Shown: positions 7,198-14,411 of the stretch, piece by piece | Layout of the letters: every line of letters begins with the position of its first letter | How positions within the stretch are numbered: position 1 is the stretch's first letter | Assembly: GCA_044464175.1 (NCBI GenBank) | Contig: JBIQLO010000065.1 | Span: 1 to 18,617, forward strand | DNA from: JBIQLO01 sp044464175 | GTDB lineage: Bacteria; Planctomycetota; Phycisphaerae; Tepidisphaerales; Tepidisphaeraceae | Direction: 5' to 3' | DNA length: 18,617 nucleotides | Program-made: the position numbers and the translations under genes | Notes under the pieces: generated by a model | Databases searched by the model: none | Told to the model about the DNA's origin: nothing | Seen by the model: only the letters and a program-made list of their open reading frames with translations

Positions 7198-8647
7198 GCC
7201 CGCCAGTGCGACGGTTGCGACCGATGCGCCGGCGGCAACGTCGGCGGCGCCGCTGGAGATGCGCACCATCTGGGGCCTGACGCCGCTGCAGCTCTACACC
7301 CGCTATTGGGCCGCCCACGGCGTCCAGGTGGTCATGCAGGGAGAAGCCTCCCAGATCGTCCATAATGCAGAATTGTTCCTCCTGAGCGATCCGCGTTCCC
7401 TGGCCATTTTCAAGCTCTGGCAGGTCATCGATGTGCTGAACTGGATCGATCCCCAGGTCCTGTTCGTCCGTCTCCACGACACGCGCGAACGCCGCTACCG
7501 GGAAATGGTCCTCACCGACGAACATGATCGCTTCGTCGGCTTTCGGCGGCTCTACGATGTCGCCGACTCGCGCCTGGCCCGCGTGGCGCTGACGCCCGAC
7601 CGCGAAATCGCCCAGCTCTGGCAGTCCGCCGCCGATCCCCAGGCCGGCTGGCGGCGACTCCGAAAGTTCATCCCCCGCATTGACCGTGTCACCCTCTCGG
7701 TGGAGGGAAACGTCTACGATCGTGGCTCCGACCGCGATGTGGCCCTCTTCCTGCATGGATTGATGCACCAGTGGAAGCGCCCCGACGCCACCATCGCCCG
7801 CGCCAAAAAGGGAAGCGGCGGCGTCTGGAGCGATCCGGCCGCCCGCATCGACGCCAACGCCAAATTCATCGGGCCAGTCTGGGTGGGCGCCGGCCGCCAC
7901 CTCGACGGCGGCTCCACCGTCATCGGCCCGGCCATCATCTGGGATGATCCCGAAGCCCGTCCGGCGATTGAGGCCATTCAATGGCTCCAGATCGAACCCA
8001 CCGAGCCTCCCGATGAGCCCATCCCGATCCCCACCCGCTCCCTGGGCGGACGCCTGGCCAAGCGCGCATTCGATATTCTCTTCAGCGTGGCGGCCATTCT
8101 GATCTCCCTGCCGCTTTACCCCCTGGTGATGCTGGCGATCTGGCTGGAGGATGGACGCCCCTTCTTTTTCGTCCATCGCCGCGAGACGCTGGGCGGGCGC
8201 GAATTCCCGTGCATCAAGTTCCGCTCCATGCGCAAGGATGCCGAGCGCATCAAGGCGCAGCTGGTGGAATTCAACCAGGCCGACGGCCCCCAGTTCTTCA
8301 TGGAAAAAGACCCGCGGCTGACGCGCGTCGGGCGGTTCATCCGACAGACCCACATCGACGAGTTGCCGCAGTTTTTCAATGTGCTGCTGGGGCAGATGTC
8401 GGTCGTGGGCCCGCGCCCCAGCCCCTTCAAGGAAAATCAGTACTGCCCCCCCTGGCGCGAAGCGCGCCTGAGCGTGCGCCCCGGCGTGACCGGCCTGTGG
8501 CAGGTCAAGCGCACCCGGCGCACCGGCGCCGATTTTCAGGAATGGATCAAGTACGACATCGAATATGTGGAAACGCGGACGCTCTGGCTTGATCTCTGGA
8601 TCATCCTCAAGACCGTCCTGATAATCATTCGAAAAATAAGCCGTTAA
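7184..8647 (+). CDS. Priming sugar-phosphate transferase (bacterial sugar transferase domain) with atypical N-terminal half
   Basis: Residues about 288-487 form a bacterial sugar transferase (monotopic phosphoglycosyl transferase) domain. This domain moves a sugar phosphate from a nucleotide sugar to undecaprenyl phosphate and so starts EPS repeat-unit synthesis. Visible signs are a hydrophobic segment broken by prolines (295-320, SLPLYP), IKFRSM (344-349), the DE dyad Asp392-Glu393 in HIDELPQFFNVL, MSVVGPRP and RPGVTGLWQV (432-441). WcaJ/WbaP-type relatives have an N-terminal multi-helix membrane domain. Here residues 1-287 are soluble, with a stretch (about 174-195) like the end of NDP-sugar pyrophosphorylases and hexapeptide-like turns (213-252). 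The ATG at 7184 overlaps the upstream stop, which argues for coupling; no strong ribosome-binding site is visible. The frame is open upstream of 7184, but that part lies inside the chain-length gene. The catalytic domain is certain; the N-terminal reading is inference. Confidence 0.9.
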   Translation: MTRIEPASATVATDAPAATSAAPLEMRTIWGLTPLQLYTRYWAAHGVQVVMQGEASQIVHNAELFLLSDPRSLAIFKLWQVIDVLNWIDPQVLFVRLHDTRERRYREMVLTDEHDRFVGFRRLYDVADSRLARVALTPDREIAQLWQSAADPQAGWRRLRKFIPRIDRVTLSVEGNVYDRGSDRDVALFLHGLMHQWKRPDATIARAKKGSGGVWSDPAARIDANAKFIGPVWVGAGRHLDGGSTVIGPAIIWDDPEARPAIEAIQWLQIEPTEPPDEPIPIPTRSLGGRLAKRAFDILFSVAAILISLPLYPLVMLAIWLEDGRPFFFVHRRETLGGREFPCIKFRSMRKDAERIKAQLVEFNQADGPQFFMEKDPRLTRVGRFIRQTHIDELPQFFNVLLGQMSVVGPRPSPFKENQYCPPWREARLSVRPGVTGLWQVKRTRRTGADFQEWIKYDIEYVETRTLWLDLWIILKTVLIIIRKISR

Positions 8648-8659
8648 TCATTGCCCCTG

Positions 8660-8682
8660 CCGGCTTTTCCCGCGAGAACCGG
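8660..8682 (+). other. Intercistronic hairpin before the TPR gene
   Basis: CCGG (8660-8663) plus TTTTC (8665-8669) can pair with GAGAA (8674-8678) plus CCGG (8679-8682). This gives nine pairs, one of them G-U, with a one-base bulge and a CCGC loop. It sits 13 nt after the sugar-transferase stop and 20 nt before the next ATG. No T-tract follows, so it is not an intrinsic terminator; it could affect mRNA stability or translation of the TPR gene. Confidence 0.3.
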
Positions 8683-8702
8683 CGGCCGGCCGGCGCCAAC
8701 CC

Positions 8703-11700
8703 ATGATGAATATGCGACCCAAGACTGTTCGACGCCTCGTGATCCTGCTCTCAACCGCCTGCCTGCTCATTGCTCTGGGCGTGGGATTCGTCTTCTTCCG
8801 ACTCCATCAGCGCGACGCGGCCCTGCGCGCCCTGCGCGACCAGGGACTGACCGCCTATAAGCAGGGGGACTATGCCTCGGCCATGAAGGACCTGGGCAAA
8901 TATCTCAGCCCGGCGCGCAACCAGGCCGACGCCGAAGCTCTCTTCGCCTACGCCAAGTCCCGCAGCCGCATTGAAGAGCCCAACCACAAGGAGATCAGTG
9001 AGGCGATCTTCGCCTTCAAACGCTATCTCGACCTCAAGCCCGACGACCTGGAAGCGCGCCACCTCCTGATGGACCTCTACGTCAAGGCCGGCAACTCCAA
9101 CGAAGCCAGCGATCTGGCCGACGACATCCTGGCCAAGCATCCCGACGACGCCGAGGCCCTGCGCGGCAAGGCCAGCGCTCTGCTGAACCTGCGGCAATAC
9201 CCCGAGGCCCTCAAGGCGGCCGAAAAACTCAATCAGATCAACCCCACCGACCTGCAGGGGCAGCTCATCACCCTGCGCACCATGGCCGCGCTGGACACCC
9301 CCGTGGGCAAGATGCTCAAGCGCACCGCCGAGCTCCGCGCCAAGCACCCCAATGATCCCCGGTTTGAGATGCTCGAAGGCTTTGTGCACGTCTACCAGGC
9401 CAGCACCCTCCCCTCCGGCTCGGATCAGTGGGCCAAATCCCGCGCTGATGCACGCCAGTGGCTGCTTAAGGCGGCCGCCCATCCCGTGGATGATGTCGAA
9501 TTCGTCCGCCAGCTCTCGGCCCAGATGGACGCGCTGCGCATGTACGGCGACGCCCAGAAGCTGCTGGAGACCGCCGCCCGCAAAACCAATGACCCCAAGA
9601 TCAAACAGCTGCTGGTCGAGCGCCTCTTCCAGAACAATCATTTCGACCAGGTGCTGGAGAATCTCAAGGACCTGGACCCCGAGGCGGACAACGCCAACAG
9701 CGACCTGCTCGCCTTCAAGGCCCTTGCGCTGTTGAACCTCAACCGCCAGCCCGAGGCCAGGAAAATTACACAAGCCCTGGCCAGGCGAACCACCGACGAA
9801 AGCGCCGTCGCCTGGGCCGCCACGATCCGCACCTACGCCCAGCAGCAGACGGTGGATCCCCACGCCGCCATCGAAACCTACCGGGCCGCCCTGATCCGCA
9901 GCCCGCGCAATGCCGTGACGCGTTATCTCCTGGGCGAAACCTACGCCCGCGTGGGCGAGAACGCACTGGCCCTTCAGCAGTGGGCCCGCGCTGCCGATGC
10001 CGCCCAGGGTTGGTACCGCCCCTATTTCGCCGCCTCCCGCGTCCTCCTGGGCGAGGGCCGGGTCAGCGAAGCCCTCAACTCGGCGCGCATGGCCTACCAG
10101 TGCCTTCCCAACAACACCGCCACCATCACCAACCTTCTGCTCTGCCAGTACCGTGCGGTGGACCCCGGCGATGCCAAGGCCAACGCCACGCTCATGAGCG
10201 ATGTGGAGAAATTCCTCAAGGCCGCCCCCGACTATCCCGCGGTTCTGCCGATCTATGCCGGATTGCTCGGACGGGCCGGGAAAAACACCGAGGCCACTGG
10301 GGTCATTCGTAAGGCGATGGGCCTTCAGCCCCCGCCCAGCGCAGCCACGCTGATTGAGCTGGCCCAGATCAGCCGCACCGACCATCTCGGGCTGGAAGCC
10401 TCACTGCTGGACCTGTGCCAGAAGGTGCATGGCCTCAGCCCGCAGCTGGCCCTGGCCCGCGCCGCCCTGTCCAGCGACCAGGGCAAGGCGCGCGAGGGAT
10501 TGGACCAGCTCAAACAGGAGGCCGAAGCGCACAAAGATTCTACCGAATGGCAGCTGGCCCTCGCCCGCTACATGGAATCCATTGCCGATCCCGAGGCCCG
10601 GCAGAAGTGGATGAAGCTGGCCGACGATCCTGCCAACGCCAATAAGCTGGAGATTCAGCTGGCGGCCATGGAGGCCCCCTCCCTCTGGACCGAGCCCGGT
10701 GACGCCGCCTCGACCGACGCCGGCAATTCCGACGTGCGCCAGTTCCTCAAGCGCACCATTGACCGTGTTCATGAGCTCACCAGCGAGGATGCAATCGCCT
10801 GGCAGTTGGGCTATGCCCGCTGGCTCCTGGGCAGCGACAACAAACAGAAAGATTCCGCCGAGGCGATCGTCCGCCTCAACGACATCGTCCAGGCGGCGCC
10901 CCACATGATCCGCGCCCGGCTCCTGCTTGCCACCGCGCTGGAGCAGGTCGGGCAGAACAGCGGCGCGGTTGAGCAACTGCAATACGCCGCCCGCGCCAAC
11001 CCCACCTCCGAAGACATCCAGGTTGAGCTGGCCCGGCTGCTTCAGGCCCAGGGCAAGTCGGATCAGGCCCGCGATTATCTCCAGCGCGCTCTCCAGAATC
11101 CCCGCACCACGCCGCGCCAGCGCTTTCGCATCGCCTCCATGCTGGCCTCCGCCGGCGACACCGCCCCGGCCGTCGAGGTGCTCCAGAAGCTCCCCGCCGG
11201 CGCCACCCGCGACTTGATGCTGGCGGACCTGTATCTCCGCCAGGGCAAGACCGATGAGGCCGCCAAAATCTACCAGTCCTTTGACCTCCTCAACGCCAAA
11301 CAGCCCTCTCCATCGGCCATTCAGGCCGCCGCCGACTTCCAGGCCCGGGGCGGAAATGTGGATTTGGCCCGCCGCTATCTGGCCCGCCTGAAAGAAACCA
11401 CGCTTTCCCCCGCCGAGCAGGATTTAATCCTGGCCCGTTTCGACGAACACTACGGCACACGCGAGCAGGCGCTGGGTGAATACACCCGCGCCACCCAGAC
11501 CGCGCCCACCAATCCCGCCGCTTGGCGGGCACTGGCCGGTTACCAGTTGCGTCAGGGCCAGTTCGATGCCGCCGTCGCCGCCGCCGACAAGGGACTCCAA
11601 TCCGTCAAGAATGACGAGGGCCTCACCGCGCTGCGATCCGTGGCCACCCAGGCCAAGACCCTGCCCGACCTGGCCGCCTATCAGCCACTGGTGACCGCGC

Positions 11701-12962
11701 TGTCCCAGGATCCCCAGAACGAGATCGCCCAAAGCGCCTGGCGCATCGTCCACGAAGCCGCCGGCAAAAAGCAGTCCTCCTCTGAGGTGCTGAGCCAGCT
11801 CCGCGATCTGGCCAATAAACACCCCCGTTACCTGCCGCTCCAGAGCGTCGTCGTCAGCCGATACGCCGCCCAGGGCGACGCCCAGGCGGCCTCGGATGCC
11901 GTCTCCCGACTCATGGACCTGTTCCCCACCTCACCGGAGGTGGCCGAGCAGGCGGTGCGCGTCTACACCGCGGCTCATGACTGGCAACGCATGCTCGTGA
12001 CCGCGCGCAAGTGGCGGCAGCGCTCCTTGCGCGATCCACTGCGGCCCGACCTGGCCATCGCCGAGGCCCAGTGCTTTCTGGGCAATCCCGCCGCCGCCCT
12101 GAGCCAATTGAATCCATATCTGGATGCGGCGGTGAAGAACCCGGGTAAATATGCCAACGTCCTGGTCGATTACACCCGGGCGCTGGTTCTGAACAAGCAG
12201 GATGACAGGGCGACCCAGTTGCTGACCCCCCTGCTCAAGCAGCCCTTCTGGCGCGCCCATTGGCTGACGCTCGCCTCCCTCGGCGCCCGTTCGGTCCCGC
12301 AGACCGAAGCCTGGATTCAGACGGTCGTGCCCTACATCAACCACAAGGATTCCACTGAAGTGACCTTCCTGGCCAAGACCTGGTACGATGTCGCCCAGCT
12401 CAAGGGCGTCACCAGCGGCTATCAGAAGGCGATGGATCTGCTGACGCCTCTGGCCCGGCAGCCCAAAGTCAACGCGATGACGCTGGTCGTTCTTGGTTCG
12501 GCCGCCGAACGCGCCGGCAAAACCGACATGGCGACGGGCGCCTTCCGCCAGCTTTTGAAACTGGATTCCGCCTCCGCGCAGGAGAAGGCCCTGGCCGGCA
12601 ATGAACTGGCCTGGATGCTCCTCTCGGGCAACGGAGACATCAACGAGGCCCGCGCCCTGTCCGAAAAGGCCGTCCAGCTTGCCCCGCGCCAAAGCGCCTT
12701 TCAGGACACCTTGGGCCGCATCTATCTCAAACAGGGAAATCGCGCCAAGGCCATTGAACACCTCCAGGAAGCGGTCAAACTTAATTCCGATAACCTGGAT
12801 ACCCTCCTGACCCTGGGCTTGACGCTCTATCAGGATGGCAAGCCGCAGCAGGCGGCCGGCATCGTCGATCAGATCGACAAGCTCAATGCCACCCTCTCGG
12901 CCAATCAGACCAAGCAACTCGACGACCTTCGCCAGAAGGTGCGCCAGTTCGGCGGGGTCTGA
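8703..12962 (+). CDS. Very large membrane-anchored TPR-repeat protein of the EPS/exosortase locus
   Basis: The 1419-residue protein begins with a short basic N-terminus and one hydrophobic helix (about 12-33), then consists almost wholly of TPR-like helical pairs. Clear units include LRDQGLTAYKQGDYASAMKD near the N-terminus and QDTLGRIYLKQGNRAKAIEH near the C-terminus. TPR arrays serve as protein-protein scaffolds. Large TPR proteins, such as the PrsT lipoprotein of proteobacterial PEP-CTERM systems, are regular members of exosortase loci. This one is much longer and has no convincing lipobox: the only early Cys (in STAC) is followed by more hydrophobic residues, so a signal anchor is likelier and the repeats should face the periplasm. 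ATGs at 8703, 8706 and 8712 are all possible; none has a good ribosome-binding site. It is last in the block and is followed by a strong terminator. Confidence 0.85.
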   Translation: MMNMRPKTVRRLVILLSTACLLIALGVGFVFFRLHQRDAALRALRDQGLTAYKQGDYASAMKDLGKYLSPARNQADAEALFAYAKSRSRIEEPNHKEISEAIFAFKRYLDLKPDDLEARHLLMDLYVKAGNSNEASDLADDILAKHPDDAEALRGKASALLNLRQYPEALKAAEKLNQINPTDLQGQLITLRTMAALDTPVGKMLKRTAELRAKHPNDPRFEMLEGFVHVYQASTLPSGSDQWAKSRADARQWLLKAAAHPVDDVEFVRQLSAQMDALRMYGDAQKLLETAARKTNDPKIKQLLVERLFQNNHFDQVLENLKDLDPEADNANSDLLAFKALALLNLNRQPEARKITQALARRTTDESAVAWAATIRTYAQQQTVDPHAAIETYRAALIRSPRNAVTRYLLGETYARVGENALALQQWARAADAAQGWYRPYFAASRVLLGEGRVSEALNSARMAYQCLPNNTATITNLLLCQYRAVDPGDAKANATLMSDVEKFLKAAPDYPAVLPIYAGLLGRAGKNTEATGVIRKAMGLQPPPSAATLIELAQISRTDHLGLEASLLDLCQKVHGLSPQLALARAALSSDQGKAREGLDQLKQEAEAHKDSTEWQLALARYMESIADPEARQKWMKLADDPANANKLEIQLAAMEAPSLWTEPGDAASTDAGNSDVRQFLKRTIDRVHELTSEDAIAWQLGYARWLLGSDNKQKDSAEAIVRLNDIVQAAPHMIRARLLLATALEQVGQNSGAVEQLQYAARANPTSEDIQVELARLLQAQGKSDQARDYLQRALQNPRTTPRQRFRIASMLASAGDTAPAVEVLQKLPAGATRDLMLADLYLRQGKTDEAAKIYQSFDLLNAKQPSPSAIQAAADFQARGGNVDLARRYLARLKETTLSPAEQDLILARFDEHYGTREQALGEYTRATQTAPTNPAAWRALAGYQLRQGQFDAAVAAADKGLQSVKNDEGLTALRSVATQAKTLPDLAAYQPLVTALSQDPQNEIAQSAWRIVHEAAGKKQSSSEVLSQLRDLANKHPRYLPLQSVVVSRYAAQGDAQAASDAVSRLMDLFPTSPEVAEQAVRVYTAAHDWQRMLVTARKWRQRSLRDPLRPDLAIAEAQCFLGNPAAALSQLNPYLDAAVKNPGKYANVLVDYTRALVLNKQDDRATQLLTPLLKQPFWRAHWLTLASLGARSVPQTEAWIQTVVPYINHKDSTEVTFLAKTWYDVAQLKGVTSGYQKAMDLLTPLARQPKVNAMTLVVLGSAAERAGKTDMATGAFRQLLKLDSASAQEKALAGNELAWMLLSGNGDINEARALSEKAVQLAPRQSAFQDTLGRIYLKQGNRAKAIEHLQEAVKLNSDNLDTLLTLGLTLYQDGKPQQAAGIVDQIDKLNATLSANQTKQLDDLRQKVRQFGGV

Positions 12963-13004
12963 GATCGATTCGACGGTTCAGCATCCCGACAGTTTCACTC
13001 ACCA

Positions 13005-13041
13005 ATGCCCAATGGGTCCCCCCATTGGGCATCCTCTTTTC
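13005..13041 (+). terminator. Intrinsic terminator ending the EPS/exosortase locus
   Basis: A perfect 12-bp stem, ATGCCCAATGGG (13005-13016) with CCCATTGGGCAT (13021-13032), has a TCCC loop and is followed by CCTCTTTTC. It starts 42 nt after the TPR stop. It separates the EPS block from the sigma-54-controlled gene downstream. Confidence 0.88.
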
Positions 13042-13123
13042 ATCCGCCAATTTGTCCCGCCGCGCTGGTCAAGGTGCCACGCCTGAGCCCGATTAACCCG
13101 TCCTGACATTCGACCGGCGGACT

Positions 13124-13139
13124 GGCACAAAAATTGCTA
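13124..13139 (+). promoter_or_regulatory. Sigma-54 (RpoN) -24/-12 promoter of the PEP-CTERM-like gene
   Basis: TGGCACAAAAATTGCT matches the RpoN consensus (TGGCAC-N5-TTGCW), with exactly 10 nt between the GG and GC dinucleotides. Transcription should start near 13150, giving a leader of about 426 nt. RpoN promoters need an activator ATPase. In floc-forming proteobacteria, PEP-CTERM genes are controlled by RpoN with the PrsK/PrsR pair, so this site fits a known logic. I found no clear activator-binding repeat between the terminator and this site. Confidence 0.85.
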
Positions 13140-13219
13140 GATGAGCTCGGTATAGGGATTGGCTGGTCTGGCCAGACTTTTTGGTTGGTTCCGATAAGTC
13201 AAACTGGAGAAAATATACC

Positions 13220-13247
13220 TTGCTTGCTGAGGGAAAATCTCTAAAAT
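13220..13247 (+). promoter_or_regulatory. Possible secondary sigma-70-type promoter inside the leader
   Basis: TTGCTT (13220-13225) and TAAAAT (13242-13247) are spaced 16 nt apart in an AT-rich patch. The -10 is good (5 of 6) and the -35 is poor. It could give basal transcription independent of RpoN; this is weak evidence. Confidence 0.2.
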
Positions 13248-13562
13248 ACTCGATGATTAAAGGTGGCCGCCCTGGTATACCGCACCAGAGGTGAACGGCT
13301 TCCAAAACAGGTTTTCGCCGTCTTGGAATCTGTGCGAGGGTCGCGGTGGAAAGGGGATGACGCAACGCACGTGTGAACTTTGCTGTGGGTAAGGTTTGAG
13401 TCGGACGGCTGAGGCGCGTGCCGCGACCGTCCGGGGGCCAAGTGAACATGTGATTTTCGGCGTTCACCCGAATTCGTGGATGAGAGTTCGTATCCGGGTC
13501 GTTGTTTTGATCCGACGGCTCGAAAGAAGTAGTGCCCCGAAGGACAGGGGCTGCGATGTAAA

Positions 13563-13570
13563 AAGGAGGT
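13563..13570 (+). promoter_or_regulatory. Strong ribosome-binding site fixing the PEP-CTERM-like start
   Basis: AAGGAGGT is a near-perfect anti-16S match, 5 nt before the ATG at 13576. The signal peptide begins directly at this ATG. It rules out the 60-residue upstream extension of the same frame and suggests high translation. Confidence 0.9.
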
Positions 13571-13575
13571 CCTCA

Positions 13576-14316
13576 ATGAGTTCGTCATGGTTATCTAAAG
13601 CGTCCCTTGCCGTGGTGGCCGGCTTGGCCGTCACGGCCGCCGGTGCGACCGCCGTGCAGGCCGGGTCGCTCCAGCTGGGCAATTCCGGCTGGACCGCCTC
13701 CTGGGATGCATCCCAGGATGCCCATCTGAGTCTGGCAGTCGATTTTGAATCCGCTGACGCCGTCTACATTGAAAAATTCGTGACGTTTCATCCGTCCGAT
13801 TTCAATGAATCCGGCGATTTCATTGATCCCGTCGTGATCAATTTCCAGCATTCCGGCTCCAACGCCGCTCCCTACATCATTCTCAATGATGAAATCCTCG
13901 TGAACCGCACCGGCGCCGACTGGAACGGCTTCAAGTTCACCCTCCTCAGCGGGCAGAACGCCGGCCAGAGCACCCAGTTCGATCCCGTCAAGACCGGCAT
14001 CGGCACCCCCACCGGGTTCACCATCGATCCCTTCACCACCCACGAGTACAGCCAGGACAATACCATCCTGACTGTCGGCGGCGGCATTGTTCCCGCCCAG
14101 CCGGTCGGTGAAAATGTCTGGTTCCCCGGAACCGACATCGGTGGACTGGTGATCTTTTCCGCCGGCAACGACAGCTTCACCCTCAAGGAGCAGCCCCAGG
14201 TCGGGCCGCCTCCGCCCCCCATTCCTCTCCCGGCCGCGGCTTGGAGTGGCCTGAGTGGCCTGCTGGGACTGGCGCTGCTGGGCTCCTACAAGCGCTTTCG
14301 CCGTCAGACGGCTTAA
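13576..14316 (+). CDS. Secreted PEP-CTERM-like (PLPAAxW-type) sorting-signal protein
   Basis: The 246-residue protein has a Sec signal peptide (residues 1-29, basic start, hydrophobic core, likely cut after VQA). The mature region (about 30-205) appears beta-rich and Asp/Gly/Ser-rich, has no Cys and belongs to no family I recognise. A Pro-rich linker (GPPPPP) precedes a tripartite C-terminal signal: IPLPAAAW (from residue 216), a short hydrophobic helix, and the basic tail YKRFRRQTA. This is the architecture of exosortase substrates, with PLPAAxW in place of the classical VPEP motif. The exosortase about 9 kb upstream is the obvious candidate processing enzyme, although it could serve other proteins too. 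The gene is monocistronic between two terminators, has its own sigma-54 promoter, and probably encodes a surface or matrix protein released with EPS. Confidence 0.88.
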   Translation: MSSSWLSKASLAVVAGLAVTAAGATAVQAGSLQLGNSGWTASWDASQDAHLSLAVDFESADAVYIEKFVTFHPSDFNESGDFIDPVVINFQHSGSNAAPYIILNDEILVNRTGADWNGFKFTLLSGQNAGQSTQFDPVKTGIGTPTGFTIDPFTTHEYSQDNTILTVGGGIVPAQPVGENVWFPGTDIGGLVIFSAGNDSFTLKEQPQVGPPPPPIPLPAAAWSGLSGLLGLALLGSYKRFRRQTA

Positions 14317-14340
14317 AGCGGTTGCTTCCAGTTGATTTCC

Positions 14341-14377
14341 GCGAGGGTTGAGTCATCTCAACCCTCGCTTTCTTTTT
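14341..14377 (+). terminator. Intrinsic terminator of the PEP-CTERM-like gene
   Basis: A perfect 12-bp stem, GCGAGGGTTGAG (14341-14352) with CTCAACCCTCGC (14357-14368), has a TCAT loop and is followed by TTTCTTTTT. It begins 24 nt after the stop. No T-tract follows on the minus strand, so it mainly serves the plus-strand gene, though it also separates it from the convergent kinase gene. Confidence 0.93.
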
Positions 14378-14411
14378 GCGCTGGACCGGAAAAGGGGCGC
14401 CCCGCCCGCCC

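Larger units (their letters stand above)
13150..13575 (+). other. Long hairpin-rich 5' leader of the PEP-CTERM-like gene
   Basis: Counted from the predicted sigma-54 start, this leader has several stems: the palindrome GTCTGGCCAGAC followed by five T (13167-13183); ACGGC/GCCGT enclosing AAAAC/GTTTT (13295-13321); a strong CGGACGG/CCGTCCG stem enclosing CGCG/CGCG (13402-13433); GTGAAC/GTTCAC (13442-13467); and GCCCC/GGGGC (13534-13551) just before the ribosome-binding site. No known riboswitch class is recognised. I see no supportable gene in it. A frame continuous with the downstream gene opens at 13396, but its upstream part lacks a ribosome-binding site. Confidence 0.45.

Noticed and set aside
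13396..13575. A 60-residue N-terminal extension of the PEP-CTERM-like protein
   Set aside because: It is basic and has no ribosome-binding site, whereas a near-perfect site and a signal peptide begin at 13576. Its DNA is better read as part of the mRNA leader.
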